NCBI GenBank assembly: GCA_011390245.1
Contig: JAABSR010000002.1
Span: 1-53,294 of the forward strand
DNA: 53,294 bases
DNA from: Campylobacterales bacterium
Lineage (GTDB): Bacteria > Campylobacterota > Campylobacteria > Campylobacterales > JAABSR01
Direction of reading: 5' to 3'
In this document: positions 32,610 through 41,918 of the stretch, piece by piece
Numbering within the stretch: position 1 is the stretch's first letter
Layout: every line of letters begins with the position of its first letter
Notes under the pieces: model-generated
Databases searched by the model: none
Told to the model about the DNA's origin: nothing
The model's input: the letters and a program-made list of their open reading frames with translations, nothing else
Program-made: the position numbers and the translations under genes

Positions 32610-33464
32610 GTGGGAAAATTGGAAAAAATAAGAGATATCTTAAAAGTCGTAGTAGATTCTAAAAGATTTCAGTGGTTTATTACAGCACTAATTGTGATAA
32701 ATGGTATCACTATGGGGCTTGAGACTTCAAAAGAGTTTATGTCAGGCGACATTGGGCCATATTTGCTTGCACTTGATAAAGCTATCATTATTATATTTGT
32801 GATTGAGATAATCCTTAGGATCTATGTCCATAGGCTTAGTTTTTTCAAAGATCCATGGTCTTTGTTTGACTTTTTTGTCGTCTCAATCTCTATTATACCA
32901 ACTAGTGGAGACTTGGCAATTCTTAGGGTTTTGAGGGTTCTTAGGTTATTTAGGCTAATTACAGTAATTCCTCAGATGAGAAGAATTGTAGGAGCACTTC
33001 TAGCAGTCATTCCAGGTATAGGTTCAATCTCTATGATACTTACACTATTTTTTTATGTGTTTGCTATCATGGCAACAAATCTTTTTGGGGATAAGTTTCC
33101 GCAGTGGTTTGGAACAATAGGCGAATCCATGTACTCACTTTTTCAGATTATGACACTAGAATCATGGTCGATGGGAATTGTTAGACCTGTAATGGAGATA
33201 TATCCTTATGCGTGGATGTTTTTTGTTCCTTTTATATTGATAGTCACTTTTGTCATGGTAAATCTTTTTGTAGCTATCATAGTAGATGCTATGAGTGCTC
33301 TTAAAGAGGATGGAGAGGAGAAACTTCATGAAGAGCTTGAGGTGAGCAGTAAACATATAGAACAAGAGGTTAGTAGAGAGATAAGTGAGCTAAAAGATGA
33401 GATAAGAGGATTGAGAGAGCTTATCAAAGAGAGTAGCCTTGCTCAAAACTCTAGGCATCCATAA
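32610..33464 (+). CDS. Bacterial voltage-gated sodium channel (NavAb/NaChBac family)
   Basis: S4 [23 protein letters not shown]; selectivity filter [13 protein letters not shown]6 [18 protein letters not shown]-terminal coiled coil. Confidence 0.95.
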   Translation: MGKLEKIRDILKVVVDSKRFQWFITALIVINGITMGLETSKEFMSGDIGPYLLALDKAIIIIFVIEIILRIYVHRLSFFKDPWSLFDFFVVSISIIPTSGDLAILRVLRVLRLFRLITVIPQMRRIVGALLAVIPGIGSISMILTLFFYVFAIMATNLFGDKFPQWFGTIGESMYSLFQIMTLESWSMGIVRPVMEIYPYAWMFFVPFILIVTFVMVNLFVAIIVDAMSALKEDGEEKLHEELEVSSKHIEQEVSREISELKDEIRGLRELIKESSLAQNSRHP

Positions 33465-34689
33465 CGATTCTGTTCTTGCCATCATGCTTTGCTTTGACCA
33501 TCAAGGAGTAGGCATTTTCTACCATGTTTTCCAAAGAGCTATCAAAATATGTAGTGATCCCAATAGAGACGCTAAAGCCTATCTCCTCACCTTCAAATAG
33601 AAGAGGCTCACTTTCTAGCTCTTTTTTGAATGCCTCATAGAGAGTATAGATTTTGTTTTCATCTACACCTATATCTAGCAATGCAATAGTATCCCCACCA
33701 AATCTAGTAGCTATTGTCTCATCATCTGTTACCTCTAAGATATCTCTAGCTATCTTTATAATTAGCTCATTTCCAGCTTGATAACCATACTTTTTGTTTA
33801 TGATGTTTAAATCATCAATGCCAATAACTGCCATAGATGTAACTACAGACTCCTTTTTTGCAAGTAGATAAGGAATTTTGCAGAGTTTGTAAAAATATGG
33901 AAGAGTGTAAGCACTGGTCATATAGTCATACTTATCTTTGCTAATAGAGTTTTCCACCTCATCTACGCACTCTAAAATATTATCTATTTTGTATGCAAAA
34001 AGTGAGTACTCCATGGCCTCTACCATATAGTCATCAACTCCAATTTTCATAAGCTCTGAGAGTTTAGTTGCATCAAATTTACTAACTGCAGAGATGATTT
34101 TTACAATCTTTTTACTACTTTTTATCTCTCTAGTTAGATTCTTTATCACTTCAAAATCGATTCTATCATCAATAATCACTACTTTGATATCACTACTCTC
34201 TTGAAATTTTAGCAGAGCCGCACTGCTATCTTTGAAATATGCATGATCTATCAATATCCTATTGAAATTTGAGCCAATAACTTTTAGAAACTCTTCATCT
34301 TCAGAGAGCACTAAAGCTTTGTAGTTTATGTTTCTTCTAACGCTTTTGATAGTTTTGATTATTCGCTCTGCATCATCTGTACCGCCTTTTGTATTTAGGT
34401 GGATTATATTGTTCGCTTCTTTTATTTTATCTTTTATAACAGATGTGTTTCCAGTTAGTACAATAGTTGGAAGGTTTTTTTCTTTTAAAAAATCTATCAC
34501 CTCTCCATCAAGTGCATCTTGCAATACCAAGCCACTAACTGCAAGTAAAAAGCTGTTTCGCTCCACTAGCTCTTCTGCCTCTTTTAGTGAATTTGCCATT
34601 TTTGCATGTACTGTAAGCTCACTCTCTATAGAGTTTTTGAGGTGCTTTGTAAGTGCTTGAGAGCTATCAATTAATAATATTTTCTCCAT
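33451..34689 (-). CDS. Response regulator-like protein: two receiver-like domains plus degenerate GGDEF domain
   Basis: ILLIDSSQ...AVSGLVLQD (receiver 1 lacks the acceptor Asp), VVIIDDRID (receiver 2), [10 protein letters not shown] instead of RFGGDEF. Confidence 0.8.
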   Translation of the reverse strand: MEKILLIDSSQALTKHLKNSIESELTVHAKMANSLKEAEELVERNSFLLAVSGLVLQDALDGEVIDFLKEKNLPTIVLTGNTSVIKDKIKEANNIIHLNTKGGTDDAERIIKTIKSVRRNINYKALVLSEDEEFLKVIGSNFNRILIDHAYFKDSSAALLKFQESSDIKVVIIDDRIDFEVIKNLTREIKSSKKIVKIISAVSKFDATKLSELMKIGVDDYMVEAMEYSLFAYKIDNILECVDEVENSISKDKYDYMTSAYTLPYFYKLCKIPYLLAKKESVVTSMAVIGIDDLNIINKKYGYQAGNELIIKIARDILEVTDDETIATRFGGDTIALLDIGVDENKIYTLYEAFKKELESEPLLFEGEEIGFSVSIGITTYFDSSLENMVENAYSLMVKAKHDGKNRIVMDA

Positions 34690-34736
34690 TTTTCGCCTCC
34701 TAAATCAAGTACATTCTATAAAAACTTTCTTAAAGC

Positions 34737-36569
34737 TTAATTATTTCCTTTTGGTAAAGTGATGATAAACTCTGCACCAAATTCACTATTTCTAGCTTTT
34801 ATGTTGCCCTTTAGTGTATGTTTTATGGAGTTTTTGACATTATACAATCCAAGCCCCTTCTCTCTTGATTTGAAGCTTGTAGTGGTGTAGGGCTCAAACA
34901 ACTTTGTAGGAAGTAGCTCTTCATCTATACCACCACAATTATCTCTGATATATATTAAGAAGTGATCCTCTCTTGCTTCACAGCCACAAGATAGCTCTAT
35001 TTTTGGCTCCTTGATTTTTCTAGCAATTGAGATATCTCTAACATTTAGCATCATTGAGAATAGGATATCAACAATAGCACCCTTTTGTACTTTGAATTCA
35101 CAATCTTGGCAAGATTTATAGACATACTCTATGTTGGCACCTACAATGATATGACCTGCAAGTTTTTTGGAGAGTTCATAAGCTTTTTTTAGGTTGATAT
35201 ATTCACTATCTGCACTTTTGTAGTGGGAGGTTAGGTCTGTTATGGTTTTTGAGAGGGCAGAGAGTTCATCTACTGATTTCGAGATTATCTCATTTATCTT
35301 TTGTGGATTGCCATCATCGTATTCTATCAAATCCCCTATGTTTTGAATGCTAATTGCTACAACATTTAGAGGCTGTCTCCACTGATGTGCTAGATTTAAG
35401 AGTAGCTCGCCCATAGCCTCATTTTTCATCTGCTCTTGCATGATTAGCTGCTGCTCTTTCTCTTTCTCTATGGCCTTCTCTATTTTTATTTGCAGGTTGG
35501 CATTTAGCTCTTTTAGCTCGCCTTCTCTACTTTTTATAGATTCAAGCATCCTATGGAAACTCTCTGAGAGGGGCTTTATCTCTTTATAGACAAAAGTTGG
35601 CATATCAATATCATATCTACCTTGTGATATCAGCTCACTTTTTTGGGCAAAAACCTCTAGAGGCATAAATATATTTTTTGAGCTAACTCTATAAAATATA
35701 TATATGTACACTGCTTCTATTATAATTGCCAAAAAAATCAAGTAATAAAAAAGTGACAAAAGACTAAAAGCATCACTTTTTTTAGCGAAAATACCCATGT
35801 ACAAATCTCTATCTTCTAGTCTTTTTACTTTTCCAACTAAAGACTCATCACCCTCTTTGTACACTATACTGTTGATCTCATCTTTGCTTTTCAAGAGAGG
35901 GTGGTTTGAGATATTTACCCTCTCTTTGACCATCTCTCTATCTTCTGAACTAAAGATTAAATTTCCGCTACTATCTACTAAAAAAGCTTGATAAAAGCTC
36001 TCTTTTCCAATATCACTCACTATCTCATCAAGCTTTTGTAGGTTTAGATTTGCAAAAACAATAAACTCTTCATATCTTTTTACATAGACTATTGTTGGTT
36101 CATTGCTAAAAATAGAGGTAGAGATGTTTTTGCTTATCTTTTTATCCTCCAAAATATTAGTAAAAAAATCCATATTTGAGAAATCAAAACCTATTAGATA
36201 CTCCAAGTCATCATCTTGTTTTGTAGTAAACTTTAGAAGCTTTCCACTTTTAGAGAGGATTCCTGCTGCTTCAAAGTAGCTATTGTGCTCTAGAAAATTA
36301 TTCAAAAGTGATTTTTGCATCTCATTAGGGCTTAATTTTATAGTTTCGCTTAGTGTTAAAAAGTAGAGCTCAGTAGAAGAGAGAAACTCATCGACCCTTT
36401 TTAGGGTGGTTTTTTCTATTAGTGCAATATTGCTATCTAGATTTGCTCTAATTTCCTCTTTTATAAAAAAGGATGCTAGGATAATTGCAATAATTGAGGG
36501 TAATATCACACCAAGAAAAATATAAAGAGAGTATTTCCCTTTTAGGCTAGAGCTTTTCAAATCTTCCAT
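34737..36569 (-). CDS. Membrane sensor histidine kinase with extracytoplasmic (dCache-like) domain
   Basis: LLNLAHQWRQPLNVVAISIQNI H-box; REKGLGLYNVKNSIKH ATPase motif; two TM segments. Confidence 0.9.
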   Translation of the reverse strand: MEDLKSSSLKGKYSLYIFLGVILPSIIAIILASFFIKEEIRANLDSNIALIEKTTLKRVDEFLSSTELYFLTLSETIKLSPNEMQKSLLNNFLEHNSYFEAAGILSKSGKLLKFTTKQDDDLEYLIGFDFSNMDFFTNILEDKKISKNISTSIFSNEPTIVYVKRYEEFIVFANLNLQKLDEIVSDIGKESFYQAFLVDSSGNLIFSSEDREMVKERVNISNHPLLKSKDEINSIVYKEGDESLVGKVKRLEDRDLYMGIFAKKSDAFSLLSLFYYLIFLAIIIEAVYIYIFYRVSSKNIFMPLEVFAQKSELISQGRYDIDMPTFVYKEIKPLSESFHRMLESIKSREGELKELNANLQIKIEKAIEKEKEQQLIMQEQMKNEAMGELLLNLAHQWRQPLNVVAISIQNIGDLIEYDDGNPQKINEIISKSVDELSALSKTITDLTSHYKSADSEYINLKKAYELSKKLAGHIIVGANIEYVYKSCQDCEFKVQKGAIVDILFSMMLNVRDISIARKIKEPKIELSCGCEAREDHFLIYIRDNCGGIDEELLPTKLFEPYTTTSFKSREKGLGLYNVKNSIKHTLKGNIKARNSEFGAEFIITLPKGNN

Positions 36570-37647
36570 CTTTTATATGTAGGAGCATATTATCATGATC
36601 TATGATATCGCCAAATCTATTTAGTTTATACTCTTTTTGAAGACCATCAAATTTGCCAATCTCTAAAATGCTCTTTTTTAGTTTTGAAATATCGCTATCT
36701 TTTTTTAGTGCTTGAGCTATAAAATTTATAGTCTCATAAGATCTTAGAGCGTAGGCTTTAGGCTCAACACCAAATCTCTTTTTGTATTTTTCTTTGAACT
36801 CTAAAAATTTTGGCTCTTGTGAGCGATGATAGTAGTTGCTAACAATCACCATCCCCTCAACCGCTTTTCCACCAAAAGAGATAAGCTCATCTGAATAAGC
36901 AGAAGCTGAGGAGTAAAATTTTACATCATCTCTGTAGTTTTTAATTATTTGAGCTATTTTTGCAGTAGTTGATGCATCAGAAGAGATTACAACCGACTCA
37001 ATAGTGCTATCTAGATTCTTTAAGATATCCTCTTTAAAATTGGTACTATTATCCACTTTGAACAAAATAGATTCTCCTCCATTATCTTTGAAGATACTTT
37101 GAAATCTCAAAGCCCAATCCATAGAGTAGGTGATATTTTTAGAATCATAAATCATCAAAACTTTGTTGATATTTTCACTTATTATGTGACTAGTTATCTT
37201 GCCTATTGCGTTTTTATCTTCTGGTATGCCAAAACGGATAAAGTTATCATCTTTGTTGTTGAAGTAGTCACTGCTTACAGTTGGACTAATGAGTAGGAAA
37301 TCCTTAGAAATTTGATTTTCAAGCAGCTCTTTTGCCATAGAACTTGTCACTGGACCAAGGACAATCATTGAACCACTATTTTTGATTTTCTGAGCTATTT
37401 TGTTTATTTCTGAGCTATTTTGTTTATCATCGTGTATCTCTATCTCTACTTTTTTGCCACCAATTCCACCTTTGGAGTTTATCTCCTCAACTCCAAGAAG
37501 CAAACCATCTCTTACTTGTATCCCTATTGATGAGTATTCGCCCGTGATTCCAGCTATTAGAGCTATTTTTATATGCTCCTCTTTCATTGAAGAGAAGAGC
37601 ATAAATGCACTCAAAAATATCAAAAATAGTACAATAAATACTTTCAT
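36547..37647 (-). CDS. ABC-transporter-type substrate-binding protein (Leu/Ile/Val-binding, periplasmic binding protein type I)
   Basis: Signal peptide, IALIAGITGEYSSIGIQVRDGLLLGVEEINSKGGIGGKKVEIEIHDDKQ, VLGPVTSSMAKE. Confidence 0.88.
   Translation of the reverse strand: MKVFIVLFLIFLSAFMLFSSMKEEHIKIALIAGITGEYSSIGIQVRDGLLLGVEEINSKGGIGGKKVEIEIHDDKQNSSEINKIAQKIKNSGSMIVLGPVTSSMAKELLENQISKDFLLISPTVSSDYFNNKDDNFIRFGIPEDKNAIGKITSHIISENINKVLMIYDSKNITYSMDWALRFQSIFKDNGGESILFKVDNSTNFKEDILKNLDSTIESVVISSDASTTAKIAQIIKNYRDDVKFYSSASAYSDELISFGGKAVEGMVIVSNYYHRSQEPKFLEFKEKYKKRFGVEPKAYALRSYETINFIAQALKKDSDISKLKKSILEIGKFDGLQKEYKLNRFGDIIDHDNMLLHIKDGRFEKL
37388..37427. repeat. Perfect 20-bp tandem duplication inside the substrate-binding protein gene
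   Basis: TTCTGAGCTATTTTGTTTAT x2; period not a multiple of 3, so copies are read in different frames (KQNSSE / INKIAQK). Confidence 0.9.
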
Positions 37648-37788
37648 GTGGCTATCTTTTTAGCAAGAGAGCTGCAAGAAAAGAGATTTTTTGAAAATAT
37701 ACAAAATAGATACCTTATTTTGAATTTTATACGATTCTATCAAAAATAATATAGAACTATTATAATTTTGATATTTTTTAAATATCTA

Positions 37789-38781
37789 TTATCTTTTTAC
37801 AAACCTGCACATCTTAAATCTATCTCCCATAAACATAGGGTCAATTAGTGTTTTTACCTTGTTTAGCTCTCTTAGATAAATATTTTGGCTGCTATTTTTT
37901 TGAAGAATATCAAGTAGCTCTAAAAGCCCAAAGTCAATTAATGCACTATTTTGATTTTTGATTTTTTCAGTTAAAAAGCCAGCTCTTTTGAACTCATCTA
38001 CCAAAAAACCAAAGAATAGATCATAGGTTATATCGCTTTTTCCATACAGCTCTTTTAGGTTTGCTTCTTTATCAAAGAGAGGCAATACTTTATGGTCTTT
38101 ATAGATTCTGATATTAAAATCACCCCTATGAAGCTCTTTGCCATAATCAAAAGCTATAAACTCTACGCTATCTCCACACTCAAAAAGCTCTTTTGCAAAC
38201 TTATAAAATCCTAGAGGAATTTCACCTCTTTTTATGTTATATTTTTTTGCAACCTCAAAAGCTTCATTTTCACATTTTGCAAACTCTATTTTGAAATCCT
38301 CAACAAAAGCCAACTTCTCCTCGTGTAAAAGCTCACATGGAAAGGCATCAAAAAGCTCATTTGCATACGCAAAAACTGATTTCTCTTCTATCTCTTCTAT
38401 CTCTTTTACATGATTGATTTTTATCTCATCTCCAAAAGATTTGTAGAAGTAGCTCTTTTGAATCTTCTCTAGATAGGGCAGGGGTTCTACTACAGTAAAT
38501 TTCAAAGAGTAAACAAGCTCTCGCTCAAGAGTGTACAAAAACTGAATAATATCTGCCATGAGATACCCTCTATCAGCTCCTATCTCTATGATGGTTGATT
38601 CTCTATCTAACCTTTTTGCATCTATCTCTTTTTTGATATGATTTGCAATAGAACCCCCAAAAAATCTACTAGCACTTACAGATGTGTAAAAATCACCCTC
38701 TTTTCCTATGCTCTCTATATTTGAATAGTAACCACTCTCCCCATAGAGCCACTCTTTGAAAAACTCACTAAAGATGGTCAA
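37789..38781 (-). CDS. SAM-dependent methyltransferase, MidA/NDUFAF7 family
   Basis: GESGYYSN, GDFYTSVSASRFFGGSIANHI, IIEIGADRGYLMADI, ANELFDAFPCELLH. Confidence 0.88.
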   Translation of the reverse strand: MTIFSEFFKEWLYGESGYYSNIESIGKEGDFYTSVSASRFFGGSIANHIKKEIDAKRLDRESTIIEIGADRGYLMADIIQFLYTLERELVYSLKFTVVEPLPYLEKIQKSYFYKSFGDEIKINHVKEIEEIEEKSVFAYANELFDAFPCELLHEEKLAFVEDFKIEFAKCENEAFEVAKKYNIKRGEIPLGFYKFAKELFECGDSVEFIAFDYGKELHRGDFNIRIYKDHKVLPLFDKEANLKELYGKSDITYDLFFGFLVDEFKRAGFLTEKIKNQNSALIDFGLLELLDILQKNSSQNIYLRELNKVKTLIDPMFMGDRFKMCRFVKR

Positions 38782-39977
38782 CTTTTTATCTTTGCATAGA
38801 TATCTAACAAAATAAGATCTCTATCTATATCAAAAATCTCTAGTTCTAGCTCTTTTTGCTCTTTTGAGTTTCTCATAACGGAGAGATCATATATTGTGCT
38901 CTCTCCAGCCTCAACCCTATCTTTGGTACTTTTTAGAAGTGAGGAGTATTTTTTGATGTTCTCTTCTGATATCTCTTTCTTTTTCTTTATGATCTCTAGT
39001 TTGTTTAGGCTTTTTTTGTAGAGGTTTCTCTCCTCTTCTTTTTTTTGGTTTAGAGCTAGTGATGCTTGTAGATACTCTATGTTGCTAATCTCTATTCTGT
39101 TTTTGATGTTTATATCAAATAGGGGCATGGAGAATACTAATCCAACAGTAGAGTACTCATTTTTGCCAGCTTGGGAGCCTCTAAAAGGGTTTTCTACTCT
39201 TTGGTTTATATATTCAGCATTCAGCGATATAGTAGGTAAAAATGTCGTAATAATACCAGCTCTTTTGTATCTCTTCTGCTCTATCTCATCTTTGGCTACT
39301 GCTAGTTCTATGTTTTTATTTATGAATCTATCCATCTCTACTAGCTCAAATTTTGGAGGCTCTATCTCTTCTATTTTTTTATCACTCAAATTTGAGAAAA
39401 CTTCTAGGAGATTCTCTTTTGATTTTTCAAGTTCAAGTATTGCCATCTCAGCACTATTTTTATCCACTATGGCATTATCTAATATATTTCCATCTATTAG
39501 CCCAGCTAAGAAGTGCTCCTCTTTTCTTTCAACATCTATTTTCGCATTTTCTAGTAGAAGTTTTGCTTTTTTTATCTCCAAATCTATTTTTTTGAAATTC
39601 AAAGTTGTAGAGAGAAGTGTTTTTATAAGTTCCCTCTCCTTTTTTTCTATGAGTTTAAGCCCGACCTCTTTTGTGGCAGAGGCGTACTTTATACCATAGT
39701 AGATACCTCCACTTTTGAATATAGGCTGAGATAGTGAAATTTTAAAAATCCTACTCTCTTGAGCTGGGCTGCTATCTCTATTTCTAAGATCAGAGTAGCT
39801 AATAAATACTCTCTCAACCCAATCTGTGCTAAGTTTGCTACTCTCCTCTTTTAGTTTCTCTTTCTCTAAATCTATCTCTCTATTTTTTAGGGATGAGAGT
39901 AGCTCATTTTGAGCAAGAAGTGGAGATAGAAAAAAAGAGAAAAAAAGAGAAAATATTAGGGTTAAAAGTATCTTCAT
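38778..39977 (-). CDS. TolC family outer membrane efflux protein
   Basis: Signal peptide, long coiled-coil repeats, LSQPIFKSGGIYYGIKYA, MPLFDINIKNRIEISNIEYLQ. Confidence 0.85.
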   Translation of the reverse strand: MKILLTLIFSLFFSFFLSPLLAQNELLSSLKNREIDLEKEKLKEESSKLSTDWVERVFISYSDLRNRDSSPAQESRIFKISLSQPIFKSGGIYYGIKYASATKEVGLKLIEKKERELIKTLLSTTLNFKKIDLEIKKAKLLLENAKIDVERKEEHFLAGLIDGNILDNAIVDKNSAEMAILELEKSKENLLEVFSNLSDKKIEEIEPPKFELVEMDRFINKNIELAVAKDEIEQKRYKRAGIITTFLPTISLNAEYINQRVENPFRGSQAGKNEYSTVGLVFSMPLFDINIKNRIEISNIEYLQASLALNQKKEEERNLYKKSLNKLEIIKKKKEISEENIKKYSSLLKSTKDRVEAGESTIYDLSVMRNSKEQKELELEIFDIDRDLILLDIYAKIKS

Positions 39978-41158
39978 ATATCCTCTAGTGCCCTTATTAA
40001 TCGCTCAAACCCCTCATCTATCTCGTATTTGCTAATAGTGAGAGGAGGTAAAAATCTAACGGTATTTTTGCCTGCTTTTAGAAGTAGCAATCTCTTTTGA
40101 AAAGACTCCTCGATAACCTTTTTTTGAATATCACTGCTTTTTGCTCTCAAGCCTCTAATTAGACCTAGCCCCACCTCTAAGTCAAAAAGAGTGCTATATT
40201 TGTTGCAAACATCTCTTAGTCTCTTCTCAAAATAGATTATAGACCTATCAAGCTCTCCACTATCTTTAAGCTCTCCTAGTATATTCATCACCTCCAAGCC
40301 TGCTGCACTTGAGAGGAAATTGCCTCCAAAAGTGCTACCATGATCTCCTGGTGAGAAGATATCTTTAAGCGTAGTTAGCACACAACCTATAGGAACTCCA
40401 CCTGCTAGAGCTTTTGCTAAAGTTATGATATCTGGCTCTATCTCGTATAGATTTGAGGCAAGCATCTCCCCACTTCTATAGATTCCAGTTTGCACTTCAT
40501 CAATTATTAGTAGTATGTCCTTGCTCTTTAAAACCTTTTCTAGAGATTTTACCTCCTCTTTATCCATTGGCTCTACGCCACCCTCACCTTGCACTAGCTC
40601 TATCATTACAGCTACTGTGTGATCATCTAGATTCTTATAAACATCATCTATATTTTTTGCATGAACAAAACCATCAGGATATGGGCCAAAGTAGTTGTGC
40701 ATACTCTCTTGACCAGTCGCTCTTAGTGCAGTTATTGTTCTGCCATGAAAAGAGTTTTCAAGGGTTACTATTTTGTATCTTTTGGGTTTCCCCTCAACCT
40801 CACCATATCTCCTAGCCATCTTTATGGCACCCTCATTTGCCTCGGCCCCACTATTGCAAAAAAAAGCTCTCGCATCAAGTCCACTCTCTTTGACTATTTT
40901 TTGGGCTAGTTTTGCTTGAGGCTCTATGAGGTATAGATTTGAAGTGTGAATGATTTTTGATACCTGCTCACATATGACTCTACTAAGCCTCTCGTTGCCA
41001 TGACCTACATTGCACACGGCTATACCTGAACCAAAATCTATATAATCTACCCCATTTTCATCAAGAAGAGTAGCATTTTTACCACTTTTGAAATTTGTAT
41101 AATTTCTAGCATAAGTGTGTAGTACAAACTCTTTGTCTATCTTCTCTAATTCACTCAT
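39974..41158 (-). CDS. argD: Acetylornithine / succinylornithine aminotransferase
   Basis: FGSGIAVCNVGHGN, FCNSGAEANEGAIKMARRYG, LIIDEVQTGIYRSG, ALAGGVPIGC, GDHGSTFGGN. Confidence 0.95.
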   Translation of the reverse strand: MSELEKIDKEFVLHTYARNYTNFKSGKNATLLDENGVDYIDFGSGIAVCNVGHGNERLSRVICEQVSKIIHTSNLYLIEPQAKLAQKIVKESGLDARAFFCNSGAEANEGAIKMARRYGEVEGKPKRYKIVTLENSFHGRTITALRATGQESMHNYFGPYPDGFVHAKNIDDVYKNLDDHTVAVMIELVQGEGGVEPMDKEEVKSLEKVLKSKDILLIIDEVQTGIYRSGEMLASNLYEIEPDIITLAKALAGGVPIGCVLTTLKDIFSPGDHGSTFGGNFLSSAAGLEVMNILGELKDSGELDRSIIYFEKRLRDVCNKYSTLFDLEVGLGLIRGLRAKSSDIQKKVIEESFQKRLLLLKAGKNTVRFLPPLTISKYEIDEGFERLIRALEDI

Positions 41159-41918
41159 CTGCTTTTTCCTTTTTTATCTCTATTTTTACTAGCTCTGAAA
41201 AGATCTCCCTACTATCAACTCCTAATACAACCTCATAAGATGAGATGTTTTTTACATCTGCTACTCTACTTTTTCTAATTATCTTAACCTCTTTTTTCTC
41301 TCCATCTATGTAGATATTTCCACTATCTAGGTTGTCCATATCCTCTCTGCTTACAAATATAGTAAGTTTGCCTCTTGAGAGATCATGAAGATGGGCTATT
41401 TTTGCTCCAGGTGAGAGATAGTCTCCCTCTCTTGGGTATATTTTATCAACATAGAGATTTTTGACTCTTATCTCACTCTTTTTGATTATATCTCGCTCTT
41501 TTGCAATTTGTAGCTTAGTCTCTGCTAGAGAACTTTTTGTTAGATTTAGAGAGTTTTTTGCATCTATTAGTGAGATTAGCTCTCTATCTTTTTCTGTTTT
41601 TGATTTTGTTTTGAGATCTTTTATGGAGTTGTAGTGCTCATCTTTGATTATTACTATCTCCTCTAAAAGTGCTATCCTCTCCTCTATCCTCTTTTTTACT
41701 TCAAGTAGAAGCTCTAGATTCTCCTGATTTATGCTACTATCAATTTTTACTACCACTTCATTTCCTGGCGTTTTGCCCTCAAGTGCAGAATTTACAAAGA
41801 TCACACCACCTGAAGATAGAGATTTTAGCTCTATTGTCTCAATTGGTTCTATTTTTGAGTAGTAGATCTCACCAAAAATGTAACTACATAAAATAAGAGT
41901 AACTAAAATATGTCGCAG
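41151..41918 (-). CDS. HlyD/efflux periplasmic adaptor protein; apparent start CTG
   Basis: IEPIETIELKSLSSGGVIFVNSALEGKTPGNEVVVKID, coiled coil, beta-barrel end; signal peptide (RHILVTLILCSYIFG) lies upstream of the first GTG (41804) in the same frame. Confidence 0.75.
   Translation of the reverse strand: MRHILVTLILCSYIFGEIYYSKIEPIETIELKSLSSGGVIFVNSALEGKTPGNEVVVKIDSSINQENLELLLEVKKRIEERIALLEEIVIIKDEHYNSIKDLKTKSKTEKDRELISLIDAKNSLNLTKSSLAETKLQIAKERDIIKKSEIRVKNLYVDKIYPREGDYLSPGAKIAHLHDLSRGKLTIFVSREDMDNLDSGNIYIDGEKKEVKIIRKSRVADVKNISSYEVVLGVDSREIFSELVKIEIKKEKADE

Noticed and set aside
37770-37786. GATATTT-TTT-AAATATC inverted repeat downstream of the MidA-family gene as a terminator or operator
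   Set aside because: All-A/T stem with 3-nt loop and no clear U-run; likely by chance in this AT-rich gap.
38383-38407. Short CTCTTCTAT repeat in the MidA-family gene
   Set aside because: In-frame and encodes a short Glu/Ile-rich segment (KEIEEIEEK); simple codon-level repeat rather than a mobile or regulatory element.
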